Below are positions 1-12,717 of a DNA stretch of 64,000 bases, in pieces (within the stretch, counting starts at the first letter, position 1; the number at the start of each line of letters is the position of its first letter). The stretch is from Perilla frutescens (lineage: Eukaryota; Streptophyta; Magnoliopsida; Lamiales; Lamiaceae), in contig BRKX01000002.1 in the NCBI GenBank assembly GCA_026008535.1, positions 68,593,380-68,657,379 of the forward strand. The letters are read 5' to 3'. The notes beneath the pieces were generated by a model that saw nothing but the letters and a program-made list of their open reading frames with translations, ran no database searches and had not been told where the DNA came from. The position numbers were made by a program, and so were the translations under genes.

Positions 1-305
1 TCATTTTTAAATTTTAAAAATTAATAAAACGATATTCACATATATTAATTAATTAGATAAGAAGATCAATTGTGTTGTTATGACAAAAAAGTTAAATTTT
101 AGGAACTAAATGAAAATCCATGTTAGAAAGATTGAATTATAATATTTAAAACGACACAATTTTATAAATAACAATGTGCTTGTCCACGATTAAGAAATAT
201 TTGATTTCTTTAAATATATGAAAAGTATAAAAAAATGTGATTATTTAATTACTTTAAATGATGAAATTAAAATAGAAAAATAATAAATTATTAGAAATTA
301 TGTCA

Positions 306-347
<42 letters not shown>

Positions 348-1593
348 GTGCAACATAAATGAAAACTATTTTTATACATAAAAAAATAAAATATATATAT
401 ATATATATATATATTAAAATTTTCAAATAAAAAATAATATTGCAAAAATTTGTTAAAAGACAACTGTCCTGAAAGAATGCAAAAGGTAAAAAAAAAATAC
501 AACAATAAATGTATGTCACTAATGTTGTCTATTAACTCACAACTCTTATATGTTATACAAAAACTGTTGTCTAGAATATAAATGTTAAATCAAACGATAG
601 ACAGCGGTTTATACCAAAATTGTTGTTTGTCTCATAATTTTACTTAATATATGTATAGACTATAGATAGATAGATGATCAAAATAAGGAAAATATGAATG
701 TGGATGTGAAAAATAAAAGGATGTAATATATAGGGAAAAATTCACCTCTTTAATCCCAAATTGTTAATTTTATAACAAAAAAAAAAGTCTTTAATTATAA
801 TTAATTGCGCTGTTTATCACATATTACTAAAGTTTTTTCACAAAAGGGTCACAAACATGACTAATTAGTAATTACACACTCAAATTATTAACAAATTATT
901 TTTTTTACGACACATCAATTTTCATATATTTTTCAGTTGCTATAATTTGATCCATCGGGCAGATTAATTAACTTGCCAATAGTTTTGGACATGATGTGTA
1001 ATTAGTCATAGTGCATTTCATTTTTATTGCAACATTAATAATTTATAACATAAGATGTAATTTTCTATAACACACACACACACACTAACATACGCATATA
1101 TATATGTGACTCTGTGTGTCACATTGTCTCATGGTTTTGGCCTATTACACGATCTCATATTGTTAGGTACTAATATTTTTCATAATAAGTATTATTCTCA
1201 TTCGTTTCATATTACAGTCCATTATATTTTTTTGGAATATTTTAAAATTATAATTACATTTCTTAATTGGGATTTATTAGAATATTCGTTTACAAATATT
1301 CTTTGAAATTTAGAATGAAAGAAAATTATAGAGTACAAGTAAGGGCAATATAGGATAATTATATATAAATTGTGTTTTTTAATACGTATTAAATGTTTAA
1401 TTTTAATTTGTGTGAAAATAAGAAGAGCCTACGATTATGAGATGGAGGGAGTGATAATTTTAAGGGAAGTTTTCATTTTAATATATGGACTTCTGACATT
1501 CTACGAAAATATATCAATTTTTAAGTATATATAATTTAATGCTCAAAATTTAACAAATATATCCCCAAAACGATTTTCAACTCTTTTTATTAA
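1..1593. other. AT-rich intergenic DNA with microsatellites
   Basis: No gene is supported here; open frames are short and low-complexity. Visible simple repeats are a (TTA)n tract at about 305-346, an (AT)n tract at 391-414 and a (CA)n tract at 1071-1085. The rest is AT-rich with stops in all frames. Confidence 0.7.
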
Positions 1594-2367
1594 GTGAGCG
1601 ATTATTTGCACTACTAATTTTACTCTTTGCACTATAAAATAAATAAATAAAATATAAAATAATTGTGAAGTTATTTCAATACCCTTTTATTATTTGTTCA
1701 TACCACTAAAACTACTCAATGCACCACAAATTCAAAATAAAAATAAAAATAAAAAATAAAATAAATTAATCGAAGTATTCATCAAATTCTAATAGTTTAT
1801 TAGAAGTATTAGATGCTGGTATGGGTGTATTGATTGAAAATAATCAAGTTTAGAACGTGTTGTAGATGTTTTTTTTTTTGTTCAGGTCGCTATTCGTTCA
1901 AAGTGAAAATTTCGAACATTTTGGAGTGGTTCGAACTCTATTTTTCGAACAACACTTGGAAAAACGGAGTTTAGTGCGTTCGAATTTAAGTTTTCGAACA
2001 TATTGGAGTGGTTCGAACTTCAATTTTCGAATATAGTTCGTTCGGAAAAATATTTTCTAATACATTTGCACCCTGAAATTTTCTAAGTGTTGTTCAAATC
2101 TTAGTTTTCGAACAAATGAAGGTTGTTCAAACTTTAGTATTCGAACCAATTTTTTTCTAAGTATTGGAATCATTCGAATTAATATTTTCGAATAAGGCAA
2201 AAATGTTCGAAATTGTATTTCCGAACATTTTTTTTTTTCAAGTAAAACAAATATTTTTTGAGTGAAGATTAGTAGTATGAATGTGTATGGTTCAAAGAGT
2301 AAAATATGTAATGCATTAAGTAACCGACATGCAACGAATAAAATTAATAGTGCAAATAGAAATTCCC
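1594..2367. mobile_element. TTCGAA-rich MULE-type MITE, copy A
   Basis: A 774-bp non-coding element. Its two ends form imperfect terminal inverted repeats sharing the core TATTTGCACTA and a following TAATTTTA block. It is flanked by TTTTATTAA (1585-1593) and TTTTATTAG (2368-2376), a 9-bp target duplication with one mismatch, which fits Mutator-like insertion. The interior from about 1890 to 2240 holds about 12 TTCGAA palindromes. A diverged full-length relative lies at 18095-19006. There is no transposase, so it is non-autonomous. Assignment to the MULE superfamily rests on the 9-bp duplication only. Confidence 0.7.
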
Positions 2368-3173
2368 TTTTATTAGTTTTATTCACAGGCCACCCTTTGT
2401 TTGACTTTTTTTTTTTTTAAGAAAATGGAATGTTTAATTTTGGCACTTGAATTCTAAATTGGACAATCGAAATTTCACATTGTTTGTTCTGACGTGGCAA
2501 AAATATGTCAAAATCCAATTATCCAAGTCATATTTTAGATATCGAAAATGGAAATATTTTATAGATTTGTTAGAATTTTAAAAAGTTTGCATCAAATTGT
2601 ATATGGTCGGGTATTATGGTGATTTAAAAAATTTTACTAAAGTTAAAGTATTAAAATGTAATTTTCTCTACTCTTTACAAGACAAACTATACTTGTTGTA
2701 TAAGTTCCGGTGGGGATAGACTAGTGGTGGAGTGAAATTGATCGGAGACCAAAGGTCACGGGAATATCCTCAATACCATAAATTGGGTGTATCAATACTA
2801 TAGGTCAGATGTGTGAGTAAAAAAAAAATTATACTTGCTGTATAAAATTAATATTTTTCTCTGGTTCAATTTTGAGTAGATCAATATATAAGTGTTTATT
2901 TATTTATTTGCTTATGTGTTATATCCATATACATGTATTATCTGATAGGTTCATCCGACTTGTGTGATTTTATTTTTATTTTTTATGTACATGTGGGTGC
3001 ATGTAATATAAGGAGTAATGCGATTGGATGTGTACATTTAGTCTAAGTTAAACCGAACGGAAACTGAGATTATCGATTGAATTCAATTAGTTTTGAACTT
3101 AGTTTTTTCGGTTTTTTATTTTTATCGCAAAATTAATGAGATAAATAAATATTAGAAGTAGTCCATTTTTAAC
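2368..3173 (+). mobile_element. Intergenic DNA with a SINE-like relic at about 2708-2832
   Basis: No gene is seen. From about 2708 a tRNA-derived head is recognisable (GGGGATAGACTAGTGGTGGA resembles a box A region) with a decayed box B region near 2760, ending in an A-rich tail near 2820-2832. The head resembles the SINE-like copy at 5189, so both probably belong to related families. The poor box B suggests an old copy. The remainder of the stretch is featureless AT-rich DNA. Confidence 0.4.
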
Positions 3174-3338
3174 GGGAAATTCTTGTACGTATGTTGGGGT
3201 AGTGGCAGATCTGTCACAATAGATATATTGGGACATTTTCACATGCCCTAATAGATCTATTAGGACACATACAAATGTCCTCAATACATCTATTGTGACA
3301 AATGTGATGGTGTGTTTTAGTGCGTACAAGAATTTCTC
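3174..3338. mobile_element. 165-bp hairpin MITE with perfect 9-bp TSD
   Basis: The ends are GGGAAATTCTTGTACGTA and the reverse complement of GAGAAATTCTTGTACGCA. The element is bounded on both sides by ATTTTTAAC (3165-3173 and 3339-3347), a perfect 9-bp duplication typical of Mutator-like transposons. The interior is itself a long inverted repeat: TGTCACAATAGAT near 3214 pairs with ATCTATTGTGACA near 3290, so a transcript would fold into a near-continuous hairpin. It carries no coding sequence. The exact duplication suggests a relatively recent insertion. Confidence 0.85.
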
Positions 3339-3570
3339 ATTTTTAACATGACTCCCATAGCCCAGTTGGTTATGAGCGTGCTTCCAAAAAATATTATTTA
3401 TCTTAATATAATAGAATAAGTAATATTTATATATAAATGAATAATAATTAATTAAAAATTAAATATTCAATTAGTTCAGTTCTGTTCGACTTTTTTAAGC
3501 CAAAACCAAAGCCGAACCGATTTACAATTGGTCCACCACTTCAGAACCAAAAACGAATCAATAACAATAT

Positions 3571-4265
3571 AGGGTATAGTTCACATGAGAACCAATCCCC
3601 GTGTGAGAATTAGGAACTAATCTCAACCGCACAATATTTTATTCTTATTTAAACTTAAACATCCATAACCTGCTCATTTTTCATTAGATTAACGCAAATT
3701 ATATATCAAATTAAAGCTATTTTCGTACTCTTTCATTTAAGATCCATTGTTCATATGTTTATTCGAGAATATATTTTTCGTCCATAATAGCGTGATGTTT
3801 AACTCATAATAGCATGACAAAATATTCACGATAACATAGAAGTATACACATAATAGCATGAAAAAATATTCATAACAGCATGAAAAAATATTCATAAAAC
3901 ACATAAATTTTACTCATAATAGCAGTAGTAGTGTCGTTAATAGTAAGACATTATATGTTCATACTAGCATGTATATATGTTCATACTAGCATGCATACAT
4001 ATATATATATATTCATATTAGCATGTATATATGTTCATAATAGCATGATAGTACTTTCATTTTAGCATACGAAATTTATAAGAATAGACAACGATTTTAA
4101 AGTGTTGTCTATATGATTTCCGAAAATTATGCTCCAATATTACAAGTTTGCCACTCCGCCTTTGACCAAAAGTTGACCAAATCTTAGCAATCTAAATCAA
4201 AACAATGAATGGATGAGATGAGTTCCTAGTTCCCACATGGGGTCATGGTTCTCATTTGATTCATC

Positions 4266-4269
<4 letters not shown>
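3571..4269. mobile_element. TIR element with internal CATAATAGCATG repeats
   Basis: The left end (AGGGTATAGTTCACATGAGA...) and the reverse complement of the right end (AGAGGATGAATCAAATGAGA...) match over roughly 60 bp with gaps, sharing TGAGAACCA, GTGNGAA and TAGGAACT blocks. The interior between about 3780 and 4075 has about ten copies of a short unit around CATAATAGCATG. The target duplication is obscured by the (TA)n tract at 4268-4304 on the right. A second partial copy of the left end follows at about 4306-4420. No transposase is present and the superfamily is uncertain. Confidence 0.6.
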
Positions 4270-4307
<38 letters not shown>

Positions 4308-5188
4308 TGGTTATAACGAGAACTAATCTCTATGTGAGAAATAGGAACAAATCTGGATCTTTTAATTTTTGTGGATGAATGGATGAGATTAAATAGATGA
4401 AAAGTAGAATAAATATAATATTATAGATTAAATTAATCAAGTAGAGACAATAGTGTAATTTTGGTGTTTAAATTTCATATGGAAACATTCCTTAAAATTA
4501 GGGAATCAGATCTTGCAATCCAATTAATTACAATTAAGCAATTGCATCGTTCGTCCTTCTCTTGAACCCTAAAATTCAACCAAAAAACGGTGGCTATTTT
4601 AAAAATTGGAGAGAAAAATATGCACATGTTCAGTGAAGGAACCAGTCGGCGACCATGTGCACCATTGAGCAATGTCCAACTTCGAGACACCACACATAAT
4701 CATCGAGTAACATTTGCTGTTGAGCCATCGCACATCACCGTCTTCGTATGAAAAAACGACACTGTTAAGATATAAATAAGGTAACAATCCTCATATATGT
4801 TTAGAAATATATTACTTTCAGGAAACAATTAATCATTTTTTGTGATTTTTTTTAGGATGGGGTTATTAATTTCATCTTAATTCAGTTTTTTATTAATTTT
4901 TGCTTGTCAATTTTGATGTACATTGATTGCTTATGTTTATAATATTTTTCTTTTTGAAATTGATAATAGTTGTAGATATTAGTATATGTGTTTGAATTGA
5001 TTTATGTTTCTTGATCTCACACCAAGTACGTACTATTTCTCAGTTGAACTAAATCAATATATATATTGAATTGAGCTAAATCAAAATCGGAAGTTTGATT
5101 TGATTTTCGATTGCGGTTCAGTTCTGTTCACCTCAAATGCTATCACCAAAAGATCCTTATACAAGTATAAAGTGGTGATTGTCCTCTT
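4270..5188. other. Intergenic: (TA)n tract, partial TIR element, no gene
   Basis: A (TA)n microsatellite spans 4268-4304. It is followed by a partial copy of the neighbouring TIR element (about 4306-4420), recognisable from GAGAACTAATCTCTATGTGA. From there to 5188 nothing gene-like is visible; open frames around 4475-4787 on the minus strand overlap each other and look like chance. Confidence 0.5.
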
Positions 5189-5418
5189 GGGATGACCTAG
5201 TGATGGAGTGGTATTATCTTGAGGTCAAATGTCTCAAGTTCGAATCCCACCACCAACACTACTATGTGTGAGCCTGTCACACCTGACTTGCCATTAACCT
5301 CTCTATGTCCACCACCAATACTACTATGTGTGAGCGCTTGCCAGATGTGATTAACCTTCCTATGTGATTTGCAAGTTATCACACAGAAATAATGTGCACC
5401 TCGGTAGCGGATGCAAGC
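5189..5418 (+). mobile_element. tRNA-derived SINE-like element
   Basis: It begins GGGATGACCTAGTGATGGAG, a good box A region, and has box B at about 5238-5249 (GTTCGAATCCC). A tRNA-unrelated body follows, with TGTGTGAGC...CACACCTGACTTGCC and GGTAGCGGATGC near the end. The segment around CCACCACCAA(C/T)ACTACTATG occurs twice (about 5247 and 5309), indicating an internal duplication. A piece of the same body, lacking the tRNA head, lies inside the MITE at about 18205-18355. No clear target duplication was found. Confidence 0.6.
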
Positions 5419-5808
5419 GTAATTGAGTTGAGCATGGCAAATTGAAATCTGACTCATTTCTTAATGAGCCGATTATAATTTTTGAAGACATTCATTGCAC
5501 ACGAGCTTAGTCAACTCGAACAAATTTGTTAGTAAAAATACTCACCTTGAAAAAAAAATCCTGAAATATATAATATATTTGTTTGTTCAAATTCGTTAAT
5601 ACAGCCAAAATATAAATAGCTTGACTCGTTTATAATCATAATAATTAATAATACATTATAGATTATAGATATAGGGACCGAGTGGTAAGGTAAGCAGAAG
5701 ACATGGACCTCATTGCAAATTATCCAAAGCTAAGTTCCCAATTCAATTGGTTTGTCGCGCTCCCTACTCTCACCGGCTGTCACCCTATACCTCTCCGTCG
5801 TGTTGCCA

Positions 5809-5820
5809 TATATATATACT
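5809..5820 (+). promoter_or_regulatory. Possible TATA region of the SNF7 gene
   Basis: A TATATATATA run lies about 420 bp upstream of the SNF7 start codon, and roughly 200 bp upstream of a good 5'UTR splice donor at 6020. The spacing is compatible with a TATA box followed by a leader exon, but the composition is common in this AT-rich DNA. Confidence 0.3.
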
Positions 5821-6019
5821 GTAAAATAGAATGCGAAAAAAGAAGTCTTCTACACAACGACTTTTAACTTCATTTTTTAAATTCTCGACATAAAAAAAAA
5901 AAAAAACACACCTTCATTTTTTAATTTTTCACAATTTAATCAAAATTCGCAGAGAAAAACTGAATCCATAAATATTCACCGAGAAAATCAGGGCCGATCA
6001 TTGTCGGTCGACACCTCAG

Positions 6020-6173
6020 GTTAGCAAGACTGCTTAAATCATAATTATAACGCAGATTTATTTGATTATTATTTGTTATCGTCAGTTTTAGGTCGTTGAT
6101 TTTCTACGATTTTTGAGTAATCTTTTCGAGGATGTTTACGGATCGAAGTGGCGTGGTTTTGTTTTTTCTGCAG
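6020..6173 (+). other. Predicted 5'UTR intron of the SNF7 gene
   Basis: CCTCAG|GTTAGC at 6019/6020 is a plausible donor and TTTTCTGCAG at 6173 a strong acceptor with a T-rich tract. The intron lies entirely upstream of the start codon at 6231. Leader introns are common in plant housekeeping genes. Prediction by signal only. Confidence 0.45.
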
Positions 6174-6230
6174 GGTTTAAGGACATAATCTTGGCTTAAA
6201 TTGGAGAAAATAGCAATAGTTTTTTTGTAA

Positions 6231-9200
6231 ATGTCGACGATGTTTACGCGGATTTTTGGAAAGCCTAAGCAGGAGACAAATGCTCTGGCAACATTAGATA
6301 AATTGAACGAGGTATGATATTTGATCTGTGATTTGTTGTTAGTTCATTGTGTTTTTTTTTTAATATTTTTTATGTTATTCGATGCTTGTGGGTCATTTGA
6401 TTATAATGAAATGATGATATTATTCCCCTTTGTATTGATTTGACTAGTGCGTGTGATCTGTGAATGTCGAACTCCTGGTTGACAGTCAGCTGAGTCTAAA
6501 TTTTTTATGGCTGAGCGCTGCAATTTGGGTATGGATAGGTTGTCTCGAGTTTACGCTTTAAGTACCTAGCCAAAGTATTGTTTGAGTTTGATGAACTTTG
6601 GCTAGTTTTTTTTTTCATCATGAATTTGTGAATGCGAAGAAATGTTGTTTTTCGAATGGTTTAAGGAAGCAAACAAGTAGGAGCCAGTGAAACACCAACA
6701 AAGTCAATTAAAAAACCTGTTTTGTAGAATAAAAATCTTAACATTGATTTATGTGGTTCGAAGAACTTGTTTTGCATCCATTATGGTTTCATCCTTCCAC
6801 AATGAGAGAAGTTCATCAATAAATGCGCATCCTTAGATTTATGCACTAGCTGGGAAATGGAGAAGTCTTGTAAATCACTCTTAGATGCTTTTGGGTTCAT
6901 TTAGTGCGTTTTATTGCAGCTCCATCAAAACACTGTTAGCAGAGTGCGGAACAAGTGTGTGCTGCTAATTCCCTTCCCCTTTGGCCATATTTGAAGAAAG
7001 TTCCACTTCCCAACAATGTAACCATTTTGAAAAGCACTCTAATAATTGAAAGAACATTTGCTTCTCTGTTCAGAAACGAATAGTGGTTATATTTCTCTGT
7101 TCAGAAGTGTATGAATTTCGGTTTGCTAGTTGAACAGTAGCAGGATGATCTTCATATCCCTCTGCGTGTTGCTATTGTCAAAATAAAGAAATTATAGTGA
7201 TCTGTTTTTGTATAGAGGTTGGTCGTGTCACTCGTGTGAATTGTTTTTTTTCTGCTTCTTAGTTCAAGTGATCAGCAGGTGATCCCACTAGGAGACCTTA
7301 ATTTCAGGCATATATTTCTGGGTGGTTCTTTAGTCGCGTTTTTCATATATTGGTAGCTAATGTTGCTAATTTTCCCTATTTTTCCTGAATTTATATTTCA
7401 ATCTAGTTCTTCTGTGCTTTTCTGAATACATGATGCCCATGCAGACTCTTGAGATGCTAGAGAAAAAAGAGAAAGTTCTCTTGAAAAAGGCTGCTGGAGA
7501 AGTTGAAAAGGCGAAAGAATTCACTAGAGCTAAAAATAAAAGGGGTATGATATGGTCATTTTATGTTTCACCCAGTGACACTGCTTTCTTGAACCTTGGA
7601 ATTTAAGAAATTTGGTGTTTGTGTCTAGCGGTGGTTCTTGAAAAATTACCAAGTTTGGCACATTTCTCAAAAGAAGTATTTCCTTTCTGGTTCTAGCGAA
7701 TGAACAATCGTTGAGTCCTGCTCTTTCCGGACAACACATACAAAGAGACCTGCCCATTTAAATCATTAATAAACCTTTGAGAGAAAGTATTGAATTCCTG
7801 GCTTCTATATATTTGCTACTACAAAACCTGCTACACCCGTTTGTGTTAAAACATTATATTCTAACCCTATTTCAGAATCTATTCTATCCGTACTCTAATG
7901 TTTTGGCTCGTGTTTTGACATTTATTCAGTTTAATGTTTTCCCAGTCCCCCAAAAAAAGTGCTATCATCCTTTTGTGTTTGGCTATTCATGCAGATCTTC
8001 AGACACATTGATTTATGCCTTCTGTAGTTGAGCAACCTCTGAGTCAAAGATGCTCTAATGTTTTTATTAGCAATTTGCTTTCTCAAGTACCTTCTAAATG
8101 CATTGGTTGTAGATGGGTTTATTGAAGCAAACTTGATATAATAATATTATGATTTCCCAAGGTAATTTAAAGTAAAAAGTCACTTCAACCTGTTTTAATT
8201 GCTTGTGTGGAACTTATATTGGAGCAGCATACGTTTTCATTGAGAGGAGGGGGTTATATATCTTTTATACTATCAGGACGTGAATAGTGATTGTGGAGAT
8301 TGTTTCTTTGTCTTGTTTTACCAACCTTTCTGTATCTTTTTTTCTGGTAATCCAGCAACATGGCAGGGTTCAGTTGGGTTTTGTGCACTAACTATATTGC
8401 TTTGTGATTTATGTTAAAATGCTTTCAAAATTTTCCCAAGTACTTTTGCCATATTTATGACTTCTATTGTAACTTTGTCTTTAGCTGCAATACAATGTTT
8501 GAAAAGGAAAAGGCTTTACGAGCAACAAATAGAGCAGCTTGGGAATTTCCAGTTACGCATTCATGATCAGGTGCTGTTGATAGGGTTTCATGAATTTCAT
8601 TGGCCTGCTGCCATGGCATTTAATTCTGCATACTTTCTCACTATTAAATAATACCGCACCTTGATTGCAGATGATAATGCTAGAGGGGGCAAAAGCTACA
8701 ACAGAAACTGTTGATGCTCTGAGAACTGGTGCTGCTGCAATGAAAGCCATGCAGAAGGCCACGTAAGTATACCAATGGCCGATCCAGTTGAACTATAAAC
8801 TATTCTAGCTGGAAAATTTTTAGTAATTACAGCACCCACGTAATTAAAGAAATAAGGTCTCTCCACAGTGAATTCTATAAAAAGGGACAAAAGGGAAAAT
8901 AAATGTCTTTTTTTATTGGATTGGAAGGATAGTGCAAATAATCTATTAGGACCGACCTTGAGACAGAAACACATGTACAATTCTTTTTTTCTAACTTATG
9001 GTTTTTGTTTATGCAGTAATATTGATGATGTGGATAAAACAATGGATGAGATCAATGAGCAGACTGAAAATATGAAACAAATTCAAGATGCATTATCAGC
9101 ACCAATGGGTGCCGCAGCTGATTTTGATGAGGTATTCCCTCATTCCATAGAAGCCTATTTTCACAGTTTCCCACACCAGGAAGATCATATTTTCGTTTTA

Positions 9201-9388
9201 TTATGCAGGATGAATTGGAGGCTGAGCTCGAAGAACTTGAAGGAGCTGAGCTGGAGGAACAGCTTCTGCAACCTGCAACAACAGCTCCTGCTGCCCCCAT
9301 TCGAGTGCCTGCCGGAAGGCAATCAGCAAGCAAAGTTGAAGATGAAGACGATGAACTCGCTGAATTGCAGAGGGAAATGGCCCTTTAA
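6231..9388 (+). CDS. VPS32: SNF7/VPS32 (CHMP4-type) ESCRT-III subunit
   Basis: Exons: 6231-6311, 7445-7544, 8485-8570, 8671-8762, 9017-9131 and 9209-9388; together 654 nt, 217 aa, all GT-AG with consistent phases. The product is the core polymerising subunit of ESCRT-III, which assembles on endosomal membranes to bud cargo vesicles into multivesicular bodies. Visible hallmarks are a basic N-terminus (MSTMFTRIFGKPKQE), helical charged segments including AIQCLKRKRLYEQQIEQLG, the family stretch GAKATTETVDALRTGAAAMK, and an acidic C-terminal tail with EDELEAELEELEGAELEEQ ending in EMAL. Length fits plant SNF7 proteins (about 220 aa). The first ATG (MST) gives the conserved N-terminus. The third exon starts after TTTAG at 8484, which restores the frame from the split codon. 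Confidence 0.95.
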
Positions 9389-12300
9389 CAAGGTTTTTTT
9401 TTTTTTTTTTTTATCTGAATGCTTTAGTTCTGTCCTAGTTGATCCTGTGTTTGCTCAATGAATGTCTTCTTTTGGCCACTCTTGCTCAACGAAATGATTT
9501 CAACTGAATTAAGGAAGATTGAGGGTAAACAGAAGGCCACAGCAGACATTAGGTATAGAAGCTGCTTACGATTTAATTGGTAAAATGAATCGTATATTTG
9601 TTGTTGTTGTTTTACCTGTCAATGAGCCCATAAAAATTGTACGCAGCGACTGGATAACAAGGTAGGATGTGTTCATCATTGTGATCTTAGTTGGTAGTTA
9701 TACCAATTCAAACTTAAATATTGCACCTCGATTATGCAACCTATGATATGTTTATATCTTTACCTGTTGACTAGGTTGAACACTGGATATTCTGGTTGTC
9801 GTTATGCAGTTGTCGAGTCTCGAGGCCGAAGAAATTGTGGTACGACGTCGGATTATCATAGTTCATGGATGTGCATTTATCGGAATAGAGACCAGAGCCT
9901 TGTAAGATTTATATGTTGACCTCGAATGCTTGGTATTCTATTACATTACTTGCATAATTGGGACATTCTGCGTTAAAAATTATTGTTTTCTAGCATTGCA
10001 ATATGAATTAGCATATTTAAGGAAAATCTAGCATCCACGAATTGGAAAAACTCGTCGGTTTATTTTAAGGAATACTAGAGTAACACTCGTGCGATGTGCA
10101 GATAGGGAGAGTACTGTGGTTGGGTAGTCTGCCCCGCCTCAGTGAGGGTTCAATATAATAATAATAATAATGATAATAATAATATTTTATTGACGCGATA
10201 CGATCTCTCATAGGAAGATAATACTACATAAACAATTTTATCATCTGAAAATGGGTTTCCCAAATACAATGATCCTCATCTGCAGATAGCACTATAGCAG
10301 TCGCAGAAGTGAAATCTAATCAATCGCCTTTTTCAATTCTTGCAATCCAACTCCCACTCCCTCCAATAAAAATAGTATGAATAATGTTGCAATATATATG
10401 TATATATATAGTAAAATAAATGTGACGGTAAAATAAAAATGAAATGGTGGCTGTAGGAGGTGAGAACAAATGAGAATCGTGAAAAGAGGAGATTTGGCAC
10501 AAATTACATGGAAAAAGAGCATTCCCACTAAACTGAGTGAGTTCAACTATTGATACTTTTTAGGTTTTGATTTTTGTGCAGTTCATCAACTACTAGCAAT
10601 TATTATTGAATGAAAACATCTTTTTTGTCGGCCTCTCTCTATATACCTTTTTCTTTTCTAAGTTGCTGTCCAGTATTTAATTGCATGAGTGTACCAAGGC
10701 AGGCAAATTTGTCACTTTCGAAATATATCTTTGAGCTTAAACAAAGTGAAAAATTAATCAACTTGACAAATTCATAGAGGAGCAGCAATTTGTTTGATTG
10801 AGAATTTTAGAGAAACGAGTTGGACCATAATAGCGAAAATTAAAGTTTGTTTCAATATTTAGAGAGAGAATTTCGATTATAGATGTCAAATTAATGTTTA
10901 TTTGTGTGACAACCTAATACTAGTACTAATTTTAAAATATGGACTTTTTTTTACTATACACACCAAATTATTTTCAGATGTAGAATTGGGATAATTATCA
11001 TTGCATGAGATTATGAAGGGGCGCATGATTCAAATTTCGGAATGGGAATTAAAATAGGTATCATTAAAGGGGTGTGATAGTTAATGAAAATAAGAGAATA
11101 ATTAATTTATTTTGATTCTCATCATTCATTCCTTTGTAAATCGTACTAAAAATGAGGAGGAATGTGAATGGATCTTCTACTACCCCATACCAAACGGCTA
11201 CCTCATTCCGATTCCCCACTTTAAATTTATTTTAAAATTCTCAGACAAATAGTTGTTGTTTAATGCTTTCAGTGCGATCAACACAACATATTAGAACATG
11301 TTTGAATGTGACTTGTTTGTTTGGAGAGAATAATTGGAGAATGAGCTAAAGTCTATTATGCATCAAACAGAAGATGCCTGGAGAAATATAAGCTAAATCA
11401 AAATAAATGTACCGTGTAATTTACATATAAAAACACTCCGTTTGGACTTCTTATATTTTATCTATATGACATATAAATATTATAACTCTTACTATAAATA
11501 CGGTATACATCAACAAATTATTAATAAAAATTTGGGTTTCACATGTTGGTTGTAAGTTGCGTGTGTTAAAATTACTCAATAATAATGAATTTAAAGTTAT
11601 AAACATGTTTTAAAAATGCAAATTCCTTTAAGAATCTTGATTTATAGTGGTCCAACAAAATCCAACATAAGTGCATATGCAAATGATGGGCATCATAGTT
11701 TAGGCTGCCCAACTGCTGGAAGTGCAAATAAACAATTTCAAAAATCGATGGCCCACAATCACCCAAAATAATCCTTTTTCATTAATTACAAATCATTCTT
11801 TTTCGTAAGTTATCTAAGTTGGACTTATTAATAAAATGTGTTGTGTAATCAAGATTAGATTTGTGATGTGGACCTTTAACTGATAAACATGTCCCCGTCG
11901 CCCTTATCCTTTACTTCATTGCACATTAAAATAACTACATCATCACTTTCACAGCACACATTGTAATATAAAACTTCCCCACTAAACACCATAAATTATT
12001 ATTATTATTTTCAGCCTAATAACACTATTTAACTCATGAGGTAGGTCTCTCACTAGATCGTCTCATGGATACGCAAAAATAATATTATAATAAAAATAAA
12101 GCTTCTTGCTAGGAAAATATATATTTTTTATTTTTACGACCAGTAGAATAAGATGGTATTTTTTAACATTCAAATTATATAAAATCAAAATATCCAATGA
12201 TAGATTGGTACTTGGCTAACGTTACTATGTGTATAATTAACGTTGCATCAAGTATACTAGCTAAAATTTATTTGTGTTTACCGTCACTCATTCACTGTTG

Positions 12301-12717
12301 TAACTTCAACTTATAGTGAATTAGTGATCAATCAATTTAGTAGCATTCAATTCTAACTCTTGAAATTAAATCAAATTGAATGTTTTTCTCCTAATCATTA
12401 CTCCAATATCAATTCATTTCAAATTGATTTTCGAAATCTAATGATCTAAAAGATCGATTGAACTTCGACAGAAATGGAACCCCTAATACATTAAAATTAT
12501 AATATTTGTACAAAATTACAGAACGTCGAATTTCCTTTTTGCTAAACATCAAAATAACCACAAAATAGATAATTAATAAACAATTTACCTCCCTCACTCG
12601 ACCCGTCAACCCGACCCGAATTAACAAGGGAAAAGCAGCTTCAATGGAGTCAGAAACATAATATTCACACCGTCAAAAAAACCCGAAAAAGACTGCCCGA
12701 CCCGTTTCGCTACGAGT
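9389..12717. other. Intergenic between SNF7 3' end and CCCH gene
   Basis: The first few hundred bases are presumably the SNF7 3'UTR (T-rich tract at 9392-9412). A small (TAA/TAATGA) tract lies at about 10150-10185. Around 10985-11225 the left CGGAATGGGAATT and the right CTCATTCCGATTCCCCAC with CCATACCAAACGGC look like a decayed MITE, but no target duplication could be set. No gene is supported; frames in this interval have no recognisable domain. Confidence 0.5.

Noticed and set aside
720..1060. Possible MITE with AAATTCACC-type end
   Set aside because: Only one end looks familiar and no matching inverted end or duplication was found.
9734..9919. Extra exon downstream of SNF7
   Set aside because: SNF7 already ends with its conserved terminus at 9388; the later frame has no similarity I recognise.
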